A DNA stretch of 64,000 nt from contig JALLLT010000003.1 in NCBI GenBank assembly GCA_025266875.1, forward strand, positions 124,001 to 188,000, in the 5' to 3' direction. Shown here one piece after another: positions 24,454 through 37,600 of this stretch. Both the position numbers and the translations under genes were made by a program. Numbering within the stretch: position 1 is the stretch's first letter; each line of letters starts with the position of its first letter. The DNA is from Fennellomyces sp. T-0311 (lineage: Eukaryota; Mucoromycota; Mucoromycetes; Mucorales; Lichtheimiaceae). The notes beneath the pieces were generated by a model, which worked only from the letters and a program-made list of their open reading frames with translations, was not told the DNA's origin and searched no databases.

Positions 24454-26541
24454 ATGAGCATTCTCACCACTTACATAACCCCACTATGGGAGCCAATAAA
24501 CGGTGTCGTCGAGAACTACATGCTGCCGTTGTCTTCCAAGCGCCTTGATAGACAAAGCAAGATCTCGATCTCAGCCGCAGTAGCACTACTTGGTCTTTAC
24601 ATGCTGTACAACAAGATCACGAAACCGCCGCGTCCGCTTAGACATCTCTCCCGAGTCAGCCCATTTGCAAGTATTAGGGCCTTGCTGCAAAGCAATCCTA
24701 GCAAGGATATTTCACAAGAGTTGACATTATCGGTGGAGCTTCAGTCAATGGATGGAGTATACGTAGTAGGTAACCCCGAACACACGGCACATTACTTCTT
24801 ACTTATATATAATACGAGTTCAGCGATTTGGAGTTTTTGGATGGTCCGTTCACATTTTACGACCTGAGACAGCTAAAAAGATGCTTCTGAAAACAGGTAA
24901 AATTTGTTACATTAGAGTTGGCTCACTCACTGACGGTCCGATTCACGTATATAGATGCATTCCAGAAAGCTTTTGTTGATAATGATAAAGCATCACTATT
25001 GGGTCGCATGGATGCCAGTTCCAGTATAGTTGCGCTTAATGATGCTCACTGGAAGTCACAACGTATGGTACGTATTGTAATCTAGAAAAGACCAGGCAGG
25101 CTTAAACCAGTTTCAACATTTAGGTGGCGAATCCTGCTTTTCATAGATCTATGCCAATAAAGCTCTTTGGTCGTTTGACAGCGAAACTTTTTGGTGTTAT
25201 CGATGAGAACATTGATCGCGGGTCAGCGTCAATGGACTTCCACGACCTAACGGACCGCTGGACCCTTGATGCAATTGGCTTAGCTGGTTCTGGTATACTT
25301 ATAAAGTTACAAAAGTATGGGCATGTTCTAACGTGTACTTGCTATTCAGGTTTTAATTTCAATGCTATTGCTGACCATGGCAGCGAATGGGTCACTCGAT
25401 ACTCGGTCATTGCTGGAAATATGCTCGATCCGCTTTTCTTGACATTCAGCTTACTCGATAGACAACCGCTTTTCTCATTCTTCCCCAAGCGTCGAAAGGC
25501 CCATCAAGAGGTCACGAGATTCATTCAAATGATTAATGAAGTCATTGCAAGAAAGAAACGGACTTTGTGCGAAGACAATCATATACTTGATAATATTAAG
25601 GACAATGAGAAGGATTTGCTGACGTTGATGATTGAGGCGGGAAAAGAAGGACAAGGAAGTCTTTCGGTTCAAGAACTGCGGGTATGTATATATTTGAGTT
25701 TTTACGAGAGGATATGTTGTTCGCTCGGATTGTTCATCACAGCTGATTAGGGCAATCTTATTCTGTTTTTCATTGCGGGACATGATACAACATCCAATGC
25801 TCTTGCTTATGCAATCTATCATTTGGCTGTGAATCAGGTAAATAGCAATTTAACATATAAGATGCCATGGTTTACTCATCTTTCGCACATAAGGATATTC
25901 AAAAACGAGCACGAGAGCAGGTTATTAGCGTTTTGGGTGACGAGGCAGAAGATATTGCACCTACCGCTGAGCAATCAAGTGAAATGACTTATATCAATAT
26001 GATCATCAAGGAGGTATGTGAAACATGATTCAGCCTTGTATTTTGCTTACTCAATATTTTTTTAGACTCTGAGATTCAACCCACCCGTGGGTCAAAGCTT
26101 ACCACGCGAAGCGGCACGCGACACAGAATTAGCTGGTACTCTCATACCCAAAGGAACTGCGATATTTACCGAAATTTACGAGTTACATCACAACCCGAAC
26201 GTATGGAAGGATCCAGAAACCTTCGATCCCGAACGGTTTGCGACTGGAGAAGAGGCAGAGAAGCTCGGAAGTGCCGCATGGCAACCATTTATTACTGGGC
26301 CACGCCAGTGTCTCGGGATGAACTTCAGTTTGGCAGAGCAACGTGTATTCTTACCTATGCTATGTAAGTCTTGAATCAGTGCTCACCATTCCTACAGTAA
26401 TACTCATGAGCTGTTTATACAGTACGTAAATACGAATGGCGGTTACCCGAATATTCGATTCACAAAAATGGTATTGCCACAACCGGTACTACTATTATCG
26501 GTCCAAAGGACTTAGATATTGTATTTAAGCGACGCTATTAA
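24454..26541 (+). CDS. Cytochrome P450 monooxygenase
   Basis: Nine exons: 24454-24765, 24824-24896, 24955-25067, 25124-25292, 25350-25681, 25751-25837, 25894-26013, 26066-26363 and 26423-26541, giving about 540 aa. An N-terminal hydrophobic anchor (SAAVALLGLYMLYNKI) points to an ER membrane protein. The P450 signatures are all present: I-helix AGHDTT, K-helix ETLR (ExxR), DPERF, and the heme loop PFITGPRQCLG with the heme-ligand cysteine at about residue 484. The sequence is of the CYP3/CYP5-like style common in Mucorales; the substrate cannot be deduced. The first intron has two possible phase-compatible solutions (donor at 24766, acceptor at 24823 preferred). An AATAAA lies about 15 nt after the stop. 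The gene needs an NADPH-P450 reductase, which is not in the window. Confidence 0.92.
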
Positions 26542-27283
26542 TTAGACGTCTATATCAATAAATTGGGATTTGTACAACATAATGTCACTTGTGCCTGCTG
26601 TTGCGCTGCTTTTGGTTTTCAAGTAAAATCTGCTAAGGCAACAAGTAATCTCTGTGGTTTCCTATTGGGCAGATCACCAATTTTCCAGAAATTATCCGCG
26701 ATGCTAAACCAGAACGCCTTCCAAGGAGAATCCTAAACCACGAGTGTAATTGGCTTCCAGAAAGGCACGTAGTTAGTTTGGAAAGGTATAATTAGCGCGC
26801 TTTGATTATCAATAAAGCACACTTCAGTCTTTTCTCTTTTGAGACACATTTAGCCTTCTTATCACGAACAGGAACCTAACATTATTCCGTTCCTTTTGAG
26901 AAATGTACTTTTAGTTAGAAACAATCTTAATATTCATCTGTAGGATATTATCACAGTTTGGCAACTTCTGTAAGACCAATCCTTAAAAACTCCTGCATCC
27001 ATACAAAAAAATATTCTCATGGATACTAACTTTATTTAAGAAGCGTTAAAAAAATCCGTCGAGACAAATCTCTTTGTCAATTTACGGTTGTATCCAATTC
27101 GATACAGAAGCGACATAGCATTGCCTACGAACTACGTTCGGACCTTATATTTAAGCATTTATCTGATAATTACGACAAACATACGGCAGCCTGTCAATAA
27201 AAATTACATCAGTATAACATATAACGCGCTTTCTCGGAGATTTCTCTTTCGAAAACTATCCTTTTCTTTCGCTTTTATTGAAA
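26542..27283. other. Intergenic region
   Basis: 740 bp between the P450 stop and the sulfite oxidase start. AT-rich, no gene recognised. It presumably contains the sulfite oxidase promoter; a C/T-rich patch lies just before the start (27240-27280). Confidence 0.5.
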
Positions 27284-29019
27284 ATGTCACTCGACTATAG
27301 TCACGATCCACCTCGGGACCACAAAGACTTGCTTGTTCGCAAAGATCATCCTTATAATGCAGAGCCAAATCCGACCGATCTTATCCGAAATTTTATAACT
27401 CCTGAACGCTACTTTTTTTGTCGGTCGCACGGATTTATACCTGACTTGGACGAGGCAGCTCATGAGATAGCAGTGGAAGGAATTCATGTAACGCCGCATG
27501 TTTTTTCAGTCAATGAACTTAAAACGCGGTTCCCAAAGAAGAGCGTAATGATGGCTATGCAGGTATAAAAAATGATGCACTTGGTGTAAAGTGATACGAA
27601 TAGCCTAAAATCCTTTTTTTTAGTGTGCGGCAAGTATTCAAGGCTTATATCACTTATTCAGCGTCTGATTGCTTGATAGGGAAATCGCAGAGATGGACTT
27701 CATCAAGTAAAGCATACAGAGGGTGTCCGTATTTCTGCTTGTTACGATAGAGCAATAAAACTAAAGGATACGTTTATCAGGTTATTTGGGGACCCTGCGC
27801 AGTTGCAAATGCAGTCTATTCTGGTTGTCGCTTAAAGGACGTGCTGGAGAGCGTAGGGATCGCAGAAGCGATGGGACATTCAGCAAAGCTTCATGTTGCG
27901 TTTCAATCAATGGAACAGGTATGTCCATAATAGCGGAAAAATAGGCAATAATCTTATGCATGAAAATGAAAGTGCGAGGAAGACCAGTGTTATGGCTCAT
28001 CGATCCCATTATCTAAAGCATTGTAAGCTACGCTTTTTTTTATTCCACATTCAAGCTCGATATATATTGTATCTTTTTGATAGAGATGAGTTTGGCGATG
28101 TTCTTTTAGCATATGAGGTAAGAGGTATCCGCTGATTAAACTGAATCCATAACTACTTACATATCTTACAAACTATTAGATGAATGGAGCTCCATTAGCC
28201 CGCGATCATGGCTTTCCCATTCGTGTGGTTGTTCCAGGGTACATTGGCGCCCGATCAGTCAAGTTTCTAAAGTCGATCAGGGTTCAAGATAAAGAATCTA
28301 GTGCCTATTATCAACAGCATGACTACAAAATACTACCTGAGAGTGTAAGGATTTCGCACCTCAAGGGCAGTCAGTAACTCATGAATAGCAATGAATGGAT
28401 CGGTTCAGGTTGCAAATGAGAAGCAAGCAGAAGGGTACTGGTCTATTACTCCGTCGATTGGAGAATATAATGTGCAATCTTTCGTGTGCAGCCCTCCAGC
28501 TGGTATGATTGTGGATATCCCAGAAGGAAAGACCACAAAGATACAAGGATACGCTTTGTCAGGTATTTTGGAATTGGCGCAATATATATGATAAGTTGAC
28601 CAACATGACGTTGATCAATAGGGGGTGGCCGCAGTATCCAGCGCGTCGGTAAAGTATCTCTATGTGATGGATTATAAAATCGGATAGCCTCGGTAAATAC
28701 CAATCATACATGCTTAGATGTCTCGGGAGACGATGGCCAAACATGGGTTCAAGCAGAACTTCAAAGCCAGTCTGATAATGAGAAGACCAGCGCATATACA
28801 TGGAGCTGGTCATTATGGACAGTGGAAATGAAGGTTATTCCAGGTGTACGCGTTGTCAGTCGAGCTGGTGAGCTTCCTAAAGTAAAAGCTTGCTTTAATA
28901 CTGAGTTGTGTACCATAGTTGACAGCGCCGGAAACATTCAGCAAGAGTTTCCTGTATGGAACTATCGTGGTGTTATGAACAATGCATGGCGAACGGTCGA
29001 GCGTGAGAATGGAGTGTAA
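27284..29019 (+). CDS. Sulfite oxidase (molybdopterin enzyme, no cytochrome b5 domain)
   Basis: Eleven exons: 27284-27562, 27624-27629, 27680-27724, 27781-27918, 27973-28022, 28084-28117, 28180-28344, 28409-28562, 28622-28648, 28718-28867 and 28919-29019, giving about 382 aa. Family motifs: ITPERYFFCRSHGFIP, MAMQCAGNRRDGL, VIWGPCAVANAVYSGCRL, YGSSIPLSKALDEFGDVLLAYEMNG, DHGFPIRVVVPGYIGARSVK, YWSITPS, GYALSGGGRSIQRV, TWSWSLW, and WNYRGVMNNAW. The molybdenum-ligand Cys (residue 94) of CAGNRR is encoded by a 6-nt microexon followed by a GC-AG intron (donor gcaagt at 27630). There is no b5 domain, so it resembles the plant/peroxisomal form that uses oxygen, but no C-terminal PTS1 is seen. It should oxidise sulfite to sulfate. 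The donor at 27725 (gtccgt) is weak but is required by the protein match. It converges on eIF3m with 144 bp between stops. Confidence 0.88.
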
Positions 29020-29163
29020 TTAGTTGTTGATGATGATAATACATTTTTTTTATCTTTTACTTTCGTTCATGAGACGACAACAATGGCAAAAAGAGGGGAT
29101 TGAAAAGGAGAAGAAGAAAACAAGCGAATGTGGGTTAACAGCAATTATAGTATCCTTTTTTTT

Positions 29164-30644
29164 TTAGTTCGAGGTAGTTACAGTAACTTCCTGTGTCTTG
29201 TCCTCAACAACCACAGCAGCTGCACCGCCTTGCAGCGCACCACCAGCGATGAGTTTTGCGTTACCAATGACAGTCATGATTTCATTCAAGCTCTCCTTCC
29301 AAGTACTCAGGCTTGTGCTCAGCTGCTGCCACTGCTCCTTGCCAAACACCCGGTAGATGCTTCGGTGGACAATGACAGTCTTGTTCAATTGGTCAAGCTT
29401 GGCCTCAACCAAACCAGCCCGGATAACGTCAATAACCCACATCTCTACCTCATCCTCTGGGATATCCAAATTCTTGGCGATCTCGGCATAGCTGAGTTCG
29501 CGAGATAAGTTCTCACAGCCAAGCGATGCAAGCGCAAGCAATCGGATTTTGTTGATGTTGTTTTCGTTATTAAGGCGCTTGATCAAATCAGGATGCGACG
29601 AGGCAAAGGTCTTGTAGGTCGAAAGCGATCCGTTCAAAAACACTTCAAGAAGCTCGAACTCAACTGAGCCCTTGATCTTTTGGACGGCGGGTTGTTGGTA
29701 CAATTCCTCGAAAGCGAACCAGTTCTCGATCGAGATAGCCTGCAGAACCAATTCTTTGGCCAATGCTTCAGCCGATGCGTCGATGTTTTCGTAGATGGCG
29801 AGCTTCTTGAGGGCAAAGTCGAACGACAACTTTCTATATGATACATTAGATCCCACGGCTTCTCTCTTTGGAATGCAAGACATACTCTTCACCAGCCTGC
29901 TTCAATTTGTCGCTCAAGTGGCTGTAGAGTTGCTGCTCTGTTGCCTTGTCGATGCCCCACTGCTTTGCCCATGTGTCGATGTGTTCCAATTGACCGTAGA
30001 GCGAGTCCAATTCATCGGCTTGAGCCGTTACGTCGACCAGTCCCAAGAATGCATTGTAACGGAGTGGTGAATTGTTGGGCAATGCGTTGTACAAGTTGAG
30101 CAGACTATCGCCAGTAATGTTAGTATTAGCCACAGTTCTATCCAATCCCTCTATTACATTTTCTGCTTCAAGCTTGTCTTGTTGCTTTCGGTCTGAGTCA
30201 ACGTATCAATCAATGCCTTGACGGCAGGTGCTTGATCCACAGCCTTCAACGAAATCACAATCAGCAAATTGAAAGCACCCTCAACCTCTACATGAATTCG
30301 GTCAGCGGATTATCGTACTACATTATAAAAAAACAAACCTCGGTCACTCTCGGTGAGGAAGATAGAACCGCCCTTGGCAAGCTGAACGTACACGTCGTTG
30401 CTCTTTGCTGACAGAAGTTTGCTGATTTCCTGGACATATGGAGAGTTTTCGTCGCCATCTTCGCCCCTCAGCTTCGAAATATATGATGCCAAATCTTGGA
30501 TCTACATAATGTCCATACAACACGGTCAGTTATTTCCAATGACGTTCTTTTTTCAAAAAAAAAAGTTGCGGCTTATGCTGCTCGATCGGAAAAATGGGGT
30601 ACCTGCGATTCGGGCGATCCTTGGACAAAAATATTCGCAGACAT
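29164..30644 (-). CDS. Translation initiation factor eIF3 subunit M
   Basis: Five exons on the minus strand: 30644-30603, 30501-30339, 30287-30158, 30104-29886 and 29833-29164, giving about 407 aa. The N-terminal helical part (IQDLASYISKL, VEGAFNLLIVISLKA) leads to LLNLYNALPNNSPLRYNAF. The C-terminal PCI domain is clear: KIRLLALASLG, LSYAEIAKNLDIPEDEVEMW, VIDVIRAGLVEAKLDQLNK, and YRVFGKEQWQQLSTSLSTWK. The match to eIF3m is better than to the COP9 subunit CSN7, which shares the fold, because of the IRAGLVEAKLDQ and VFGKEQWQQL signatures. It is part of the eIF3 complex on the 40S ribosome. The start codon lies in a 42-nt first exon. Confidence 0.9.
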
Positions 30645-31635
30645 TGTCGTTGGACGGTTATAAGACACAAGGATCGAAGTGGGACGATTGAATGTCGACG
30701 GTATAGTTTCCGTAGTAACTTTCGACAAACACGATAGTCAGTGAAGGAACGTTTTTTTGTCAAAATTTGATAGTCACTCACGAGCCACCACTCCGATCAC
30801 ATAGTAGCCATGGAACTGACAGTACCTATGTGATCAATCCCTATCTGCTTTGAAATGGTCATTATTTTCACGATCAAGACAACGGGTTAGATATATTGAC
30901 TTGGAAACTCGGATGTGGCTATTCGGATTAACAGAAGTCTCCGTGAACGCAGTATAATGCCCGTGTTTCTGGATGACCGATGGCCACCCTTGTCTTCGCC
31001 ATGTGGATTTACCAGGCCACTACTTGAGTACCCTATTTGACGCTTACCGATATACTTTACACTTAGCAGAATAGACAGAGCAGCTCATACCCATTATGAT
31101 GGTAATAATCACTACATTACGCTGTGCATGCACATTTACATGCATGTACGCACGTGATTGGAAGAAGGTTACGATAGTCATCGATTGACATCTGATGAAC
31201 ATTTACTATTTGTACACCATATGAATTTTTTTTATAAGCAATGACTAGTCGGCGCTTATTCGGCTCAGAGCCCTGAATGATTTTTACCGGCATTCTGGAT
31301 CCGCCGCAACGTACGCATCGCCCCTCGGTTTAATATGGTGTAGACGGGTAAAGATAATCTCGAGCAACAAAATATACTTTGTGGGTATACCTTGTGTCTT
31401 CAGTGGCTTTCATTTCTCCCTCCTGAGGGTATTATAGTACCATCGAAACTGTCAAGTTGTATCAAAAGACTAGTAAGCTTACAGGATGCACCCTTGTCAT
31501 GCAAGATATGTCGGAACCGAAGGAGGTTGTTCAGGTGCTTTTCTCCTTACATATGCAGCATCATTGTCACACTTTTGTGTGCGCATCGTAAAGAAGTTTT
31601 TCTTCTTTTTTATTGTGGACCACGGAAAAAGTTCA
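30645..31635. other. Divergent intergenic region
   Basis: About 1 kb between the start codons of eIF3m (-) and the histidine kinase (+). AT-rich, no gene recognised; probably contains both promoters. Confidence 0.45.
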
Positions 31636-34600
31636 ATGTTGGATACGCAGAGAAAAAGTAGTTCCGTACGTGCCACAGGCATATTGACTGGCCCGCTACA
31701 TATACCAGGCTACAGGTTTAAGTTTGAGGCAACCTCAAGTCTAGCCCACGGCGAAATTGTCGACATTTGCATGGGATTCAAGTAAGGCCATTCCCCAATC
31801 GACAAGTGATTCCGATTGTCTTGTCAATGAATTGACCATTGTATACTAGAATCGCGAGCAAAAGTCCTGTTGTTGCTAAAGGTAGTCCGCTCGTTTGGCT
31901 ATGAACAGTTACTTATCTGTCTGTGGAAAAAAGTCTCGACCGATTCCTCATGCTTTGAGCGGGAGTTCTATATCATGAAAAAGCTGTTTCGTTATAAAGA
32001 CGGTCCATCATATATTGGTAGGAGCCATTCAATTGTTATATATAGAGGGAATCCTTAAACGTAGTTAAATTCACTAGTACGGCCTCTCGAGTATATCAAC
32101 ATGCCTAGTGGTCTTACTGTTGCCATTTATGCGGACGAGGGGCAGAGCTATCTCCAGCAAGAGGTCTATGATTATACTTTGAAGTCATCCAGTGCATGCA
32201 GCAGCGATGTAGCATCCACTAGCAGCAGCGGCAGTGGCGGTAGCATGTTTCGGTCCTGGATGCGCAATCGTCAAAGTAAACTCCACGACTTATTCGATAA
32301 CAATGGGCACAGAAACACCCCTACTTACGATCTATGTACGTTCTTGAGATTCGCAATCAAATGTACAGACTGTTTGGAGTTCATACATCGCCATAACATT
32401 GTCCATGGGGAATTGAAATTATCCGCATTTCAATGGAACGATGACGACCAGAGCTCAGTCAAAATGTGGAATTTCGGCTCTGGAACAAAATCTCTTGAGG
32501 CCTACCTGACAAGCAAGGAGTGGCGTAAATCGGTGCAAGATAAGGAGCATACAAACATGTTGCAGAATTTATTAGTGTACATGAGTCCAGGTATTATGAG
32601 AGATCTCGATCATCTGCATTTCTAATATTCAAGTTTATATTACTTTGATATACAACCGGATTAGAACAAACAGGCCGCACAACATATTTACCAGATCACC
32701 GGACTGATATATATTCACTGGGTATCGTGTTTTTTGTTCTCCTTACTGGAAGAGCACCGTTCGATGGAGGGCCGCTGGATATTTTAAATGGAATTTTAAG
32801 TCGAAGGATTCCACTCGTACATGAGCTACAGCTCGATGTTCCTGAGATTCTATCACGAATTATAGAGAAGATGGTTCATAAGGTCAGGATGCTGTACTAT
32901 ATCGCGACATTCTCCTTAACTTGTATTATCCTCTCTAATAGGTCCCTGATGACCGATATACAAGTGCACATGGTATTCGAGCCGACTTGAGTGAATGTCT
33001 TAATCTATTAACCATGGCAAAAGAGTCATCTATTGAGGTATCATTATATCGTACTTTGCTAACATGGATATATTTCTAATTTTGAAAATTAAAGGTCATA
33101 CCTCCGTTTCCATTAGCTCAACATGATGTTGTATCTGTATTTGCCTTACCGAAAACAATATACGGCCGACAAGAAGTAATACTGGAAATGAAGATTATCA
33201 TCGAACGAGCTGCCAGTCTGTATGAATCATCACGCGAGCGTAATCACTACTCAAGGCCGATTCTACCTTTGTATAAACGATGCATTGACGAGCAAACCAA
33301 ATCAAGAAACGATAACGCAGAATCTTATAACAGTAGTTCAAATGACGCCAAAATTTCTCCAATATCTCCAAGCTTCTCATTCAATCTCAGTGACAAGGAT
33401 GATGGCTCAAGTATTAGTAGCAGGATGGCAGATGCTGTCAGTAACACGGGAACATCTATAGTGGGGTTGCATGGGCCTGGTGGTGCTGGTAAGTGGCATT
33501 AATAAGCGAGCTTACGACGCCCCATTGTAGAGGACTATTTAATAACAAATCAACTGCTATTAACAGGAAAATCAACGTTGTATACCGCGGTACAATCTAT
33601 CGCGCGCAAAAATGGGTAAATAGCATATGTTTAATGATAAGGGTAATAGTGATTAATTATCCAGTGAGTAGCTTCATGGCAAGGGCAAAATTTGATTCGC
33701 GTAACAAGGTTCCGTATGCGACAGTGTTGGAATCTTTATCGCAAATTCTACAACAGGTCTTATCTGAGTCCCAAGAAGAGATCACAAGGTTTTACGACCA
33801 TCTCAAAATAACTTTGGGAGCTCAATTTAGCAATATCATCCTATTGACTGACTTTGTCCCCGAACTCAGATCGCTTTTGCATTCCAGCGATATCTCTGCC
33901 GATCCTATGCAAAATGTTGATACCAATAACATCGAACAAGCCAAGGTCAGATTTCAAAAAGTATTTGTTGAAGTCTTCCGAGCAATCGCTCTTTGGCGTA
34001 TGACGAGTTTGGTAAGTGTAGAAAATATATAGTATGTACTTACATTCTAACGCATGGGATTGCTCCAAAAGTTCTTGGATGACTTACATCAAGCTGGCAA
34101 GTATAAGAAGCAGTCTATAGTATGTATTACTAACTCTGTTTTACAGATGATCCATCTCTTGAACTTATCGAGGCCTTAATTATGGAGCGCATCAAAATAC
34201 TGGTATTTCTATCGTACCGTGACCAAGAAGTGACTCCCAAATTCTCCGAGTTGCTCGAAAACAAGAACATTAATATTCACTATATCAAAATCGAACCACT
34301 TTCAATGGAGTCACTTATCGATTTCATTGGTGACGCCCTTCATCGTCCACGCAATGTTGATATCAGGAGGAAGGAGCTTCTTCCATTAACTGATATTATT
34401 TTTCGAAGAACACGAGGCAACGCTTTTTACACGTCCCAGCTACTTCTGACACTCGAACGCAAGAAGCTCATATTTTTTAACTGGGAGAAGAATCAATGGG
34501 ATTATGATATACGGGAGATTGAAGAAGCAACGATCTATGGCAGCAATGGCGAATCACAACTTGATGTATCATTCATGGTTGCCAGGTTGCGGGAGCTGCC

Positions 34601-37600
34601 AAGGGCAGGACAGTTGCTGCTCAAATGGGCATCATTTGCCGGAGACACCTTTTCGTGGAAAATGATCAAGGCGCTGATGACCCAAATGAAAAAAGAAGAA
34701 GACGGTAATACTGTCGTTAGTAATGACAGTAAAACAGATAATCAGTACCAAGGTCTCCCAGCTCTCGATGACGATGACGAGGACAACGATGATTATGACA
34801 CCACTACGCTCCGTACTAAATCCACTGTATCAATGTGTATAAAGTCTCTGAAAAACGCCTCATCAAATAACTCCGACTATGATCCAGTAACTGGTCTTCA
34901 AGCAGTACTACAAGAAGGCTATATTACGCCCATCGATGGCGACGAATTCAGATGGTGTCACGATCGAATTTCACAAGCGGCTGCTGAACTGACCGACCCT
35001 ACAACCCGCGATAAAATACACCTAGCTATTGCACAATATCTCATGCAAGGTAAGCTGTAAGTGCACAAAAAATTTACACCATCCCTGAATGAAATTTCAG
35101 AGAAACGTGTCGATGTATTTCTTGTGGCTGATCACCTTCTGCGATGTCGTAATCTGCTTATAAAACTGGATGACAAGCGATCTTATCGTCAACTCATGAT
35201 CGAAGCGGGAGCCAAAGGGCGGTCTTCAGGTGCAATCACCATGGCATTTGCGTATTACAAACTAGCCATCAAACTTGGTAATCCTTATGAAGAGTGGAGC
35301 AATGATTCCTACAATACAACATTGCAACTATACAGTAACGCCGTCGCGCTTAGTTGGGTTGTCGGCAAAGTTGAAAAGACCGAGGAATTATTGGATATAT
35401 TGTTTACGAATACCAGAGAGCCAATCGACCGCGTACCAGCATACCTTATCAAAGCACAATATAATTTTGGGCGCCAAATGCATGAGCAAGGCCGTGAGAC
35501 GTTGTTCGAATGCCTCGATGAATTAGGAAGCGAGAGAATAAGGATGGATACTAGTGATGAAGCCCTGGCACGCGATTATGCGGAAATCGAGCAACTAGTA
35601 TATCGCCTCGGTTCTGAAGGAATTCTCAAACTCGAGCGTTGTGATGATCCAATATTAACTGCTACAATGACTGTGATGGATGAGTTGTAAGATTGATCTA
35701 CTTAACTGTATGTTTTACTAATTTTGGTTACTTTAGACTTGCGATATCTTATTTTAACGGGCGGAAAATGGAATGGTATTATTGGGCCATGCGCATCCTC
35801 TACATCTCATTTACTCGTGGACCAACGAGTGTAACTGGCAACGCATGTACAACTGTAGGTGTCGGCTTTTCATGCTTGTATAAAAAATACAAGTTCGGTG
35901 AGGTAAATAAAAACATACCTTTCCAATACATTTCTTGTCAGTAAGCAGTAAATTCTATAGATGCTCGGAAGTATCGCCATATCAATAGCCGATAAGCATG
36001 GCAATAACCAAGACAAGGGACGTGTTCGTAGCTTATACGCAACGTTTGTCGGTCAATGGAATCGTCACTATAACGAAACGCTGAACTTTCATAGAGCTGG
36101 ACTACAGTACGCACAGGTAGCCGGAGACCGCCTCTTTGGAGTATTTGGTCAATTGCACATGTGCGCTGTAAAATTTAATTGCGGCTACCATGCTTCTGAT
36201 GTCATGCGTGAGGCGTTGGCAGCTTATGATGATATACACTCTTGGTCACCTACCATTGATCATAACACTTTGTTAATGTGTATAATCCGAGCGACGAAGG
36301 CACTTCAAGGACATACCTACTCTCATACACCTAACGTATTCGATGGGGACGACGGATTCAACGACAGCCATTACCTTTCAGAGTGCTCCAAATATAGCAC
36401 CAACTTTGGCATTGTCTTAAACTGGTACAAATCATACAAGATCATTCCATTGACATTGTATGGACATTTGGATGAGGCTATTGAATCAGGGTACTCTTGC
36501 GTAAAAACGATCGACTATCACCCGTTGCAGCGATGTACACGGGTGATGCTCTTTTACTTTTCGCTTGCTCTCCTTGGTAAGGCTCGTCAAAACCCAGCTA
36601 CACGTTTGTCATGCCTCCAACAAGTCAAAGAAAACCAAGAGCTTTTATACGAATGGGCCATCAACAATCGCATCAACTATATGATGTTTTGGATTTTCAT
36701 CGAAGCCGAACTGGTCGAGTTTAGCGACTCCCCTGGCAGTTTGATGAAGGCTTTTCGATTATATGAAGAAGCTATTAATTTGGCTCGGGAAGGCTCCTGG
36801 TACTTCGATCTGGGCGTCATGCATGAATACACTGGTGCATTTTATCTCCGTGTGGGCTTGAAGAACAGCGCTTATGGATATATTTCAAAGGTACTAAAGC
36901 AAGAAAAATATATATAGTTTGTTTCTGATACGATCTTAGGCTATGGAGCTCTATAAATGTCATGGATCATACGGGAAGGTTGAGCATCTTAGCTCCAAAT
37001 ACGTAAATATATTATCCCAGTTCAACGATGATATACAAGAGTACTATGAAGCTGCCGTGCAAACTGATCCAATAGCAATTGGAGGCGAGGCCAAATGGGG
37101 CTCCTCATCAGGTTCCTCATCACAAGAGATAGATGTGTTAGAAAATGAGGCTGCTCATCAGGGTGACATGGTCGTTAAGATCACTACGGAACAAGCACTA
37201 ATGACATTGGACATCGTTTGTATTCACAATTTATATCGGGTCACAATAACCTACATTACTAAAAGTCATTATCATCAGCTCGATATGGCATCTATCCTCA
37301 AGAGTTCTCACGTGATGTCATCTGAAGTCAAATTCCAAGGGTTAGTGAAGTCGATGATGAATATTATTCTGGAAAACTCGGCAGCCGACCGTGGCGCCAT
37401 CATTATTAAGGACGAAAACTACGGTGTATGCGCTTTTGGAAGCCAGCAACAAGAAAATACAACAACATACGATCCACCAAGACCGCTTTCTGAAGACGAT
37501 GAGCTTGTGTCCAGCAGGATCATAAACCACACCATCCACACTGGCGAGAGTGTGCTTATCCACGATGTTGAACAAGATACTCGATTCACCATTGGTCCAT

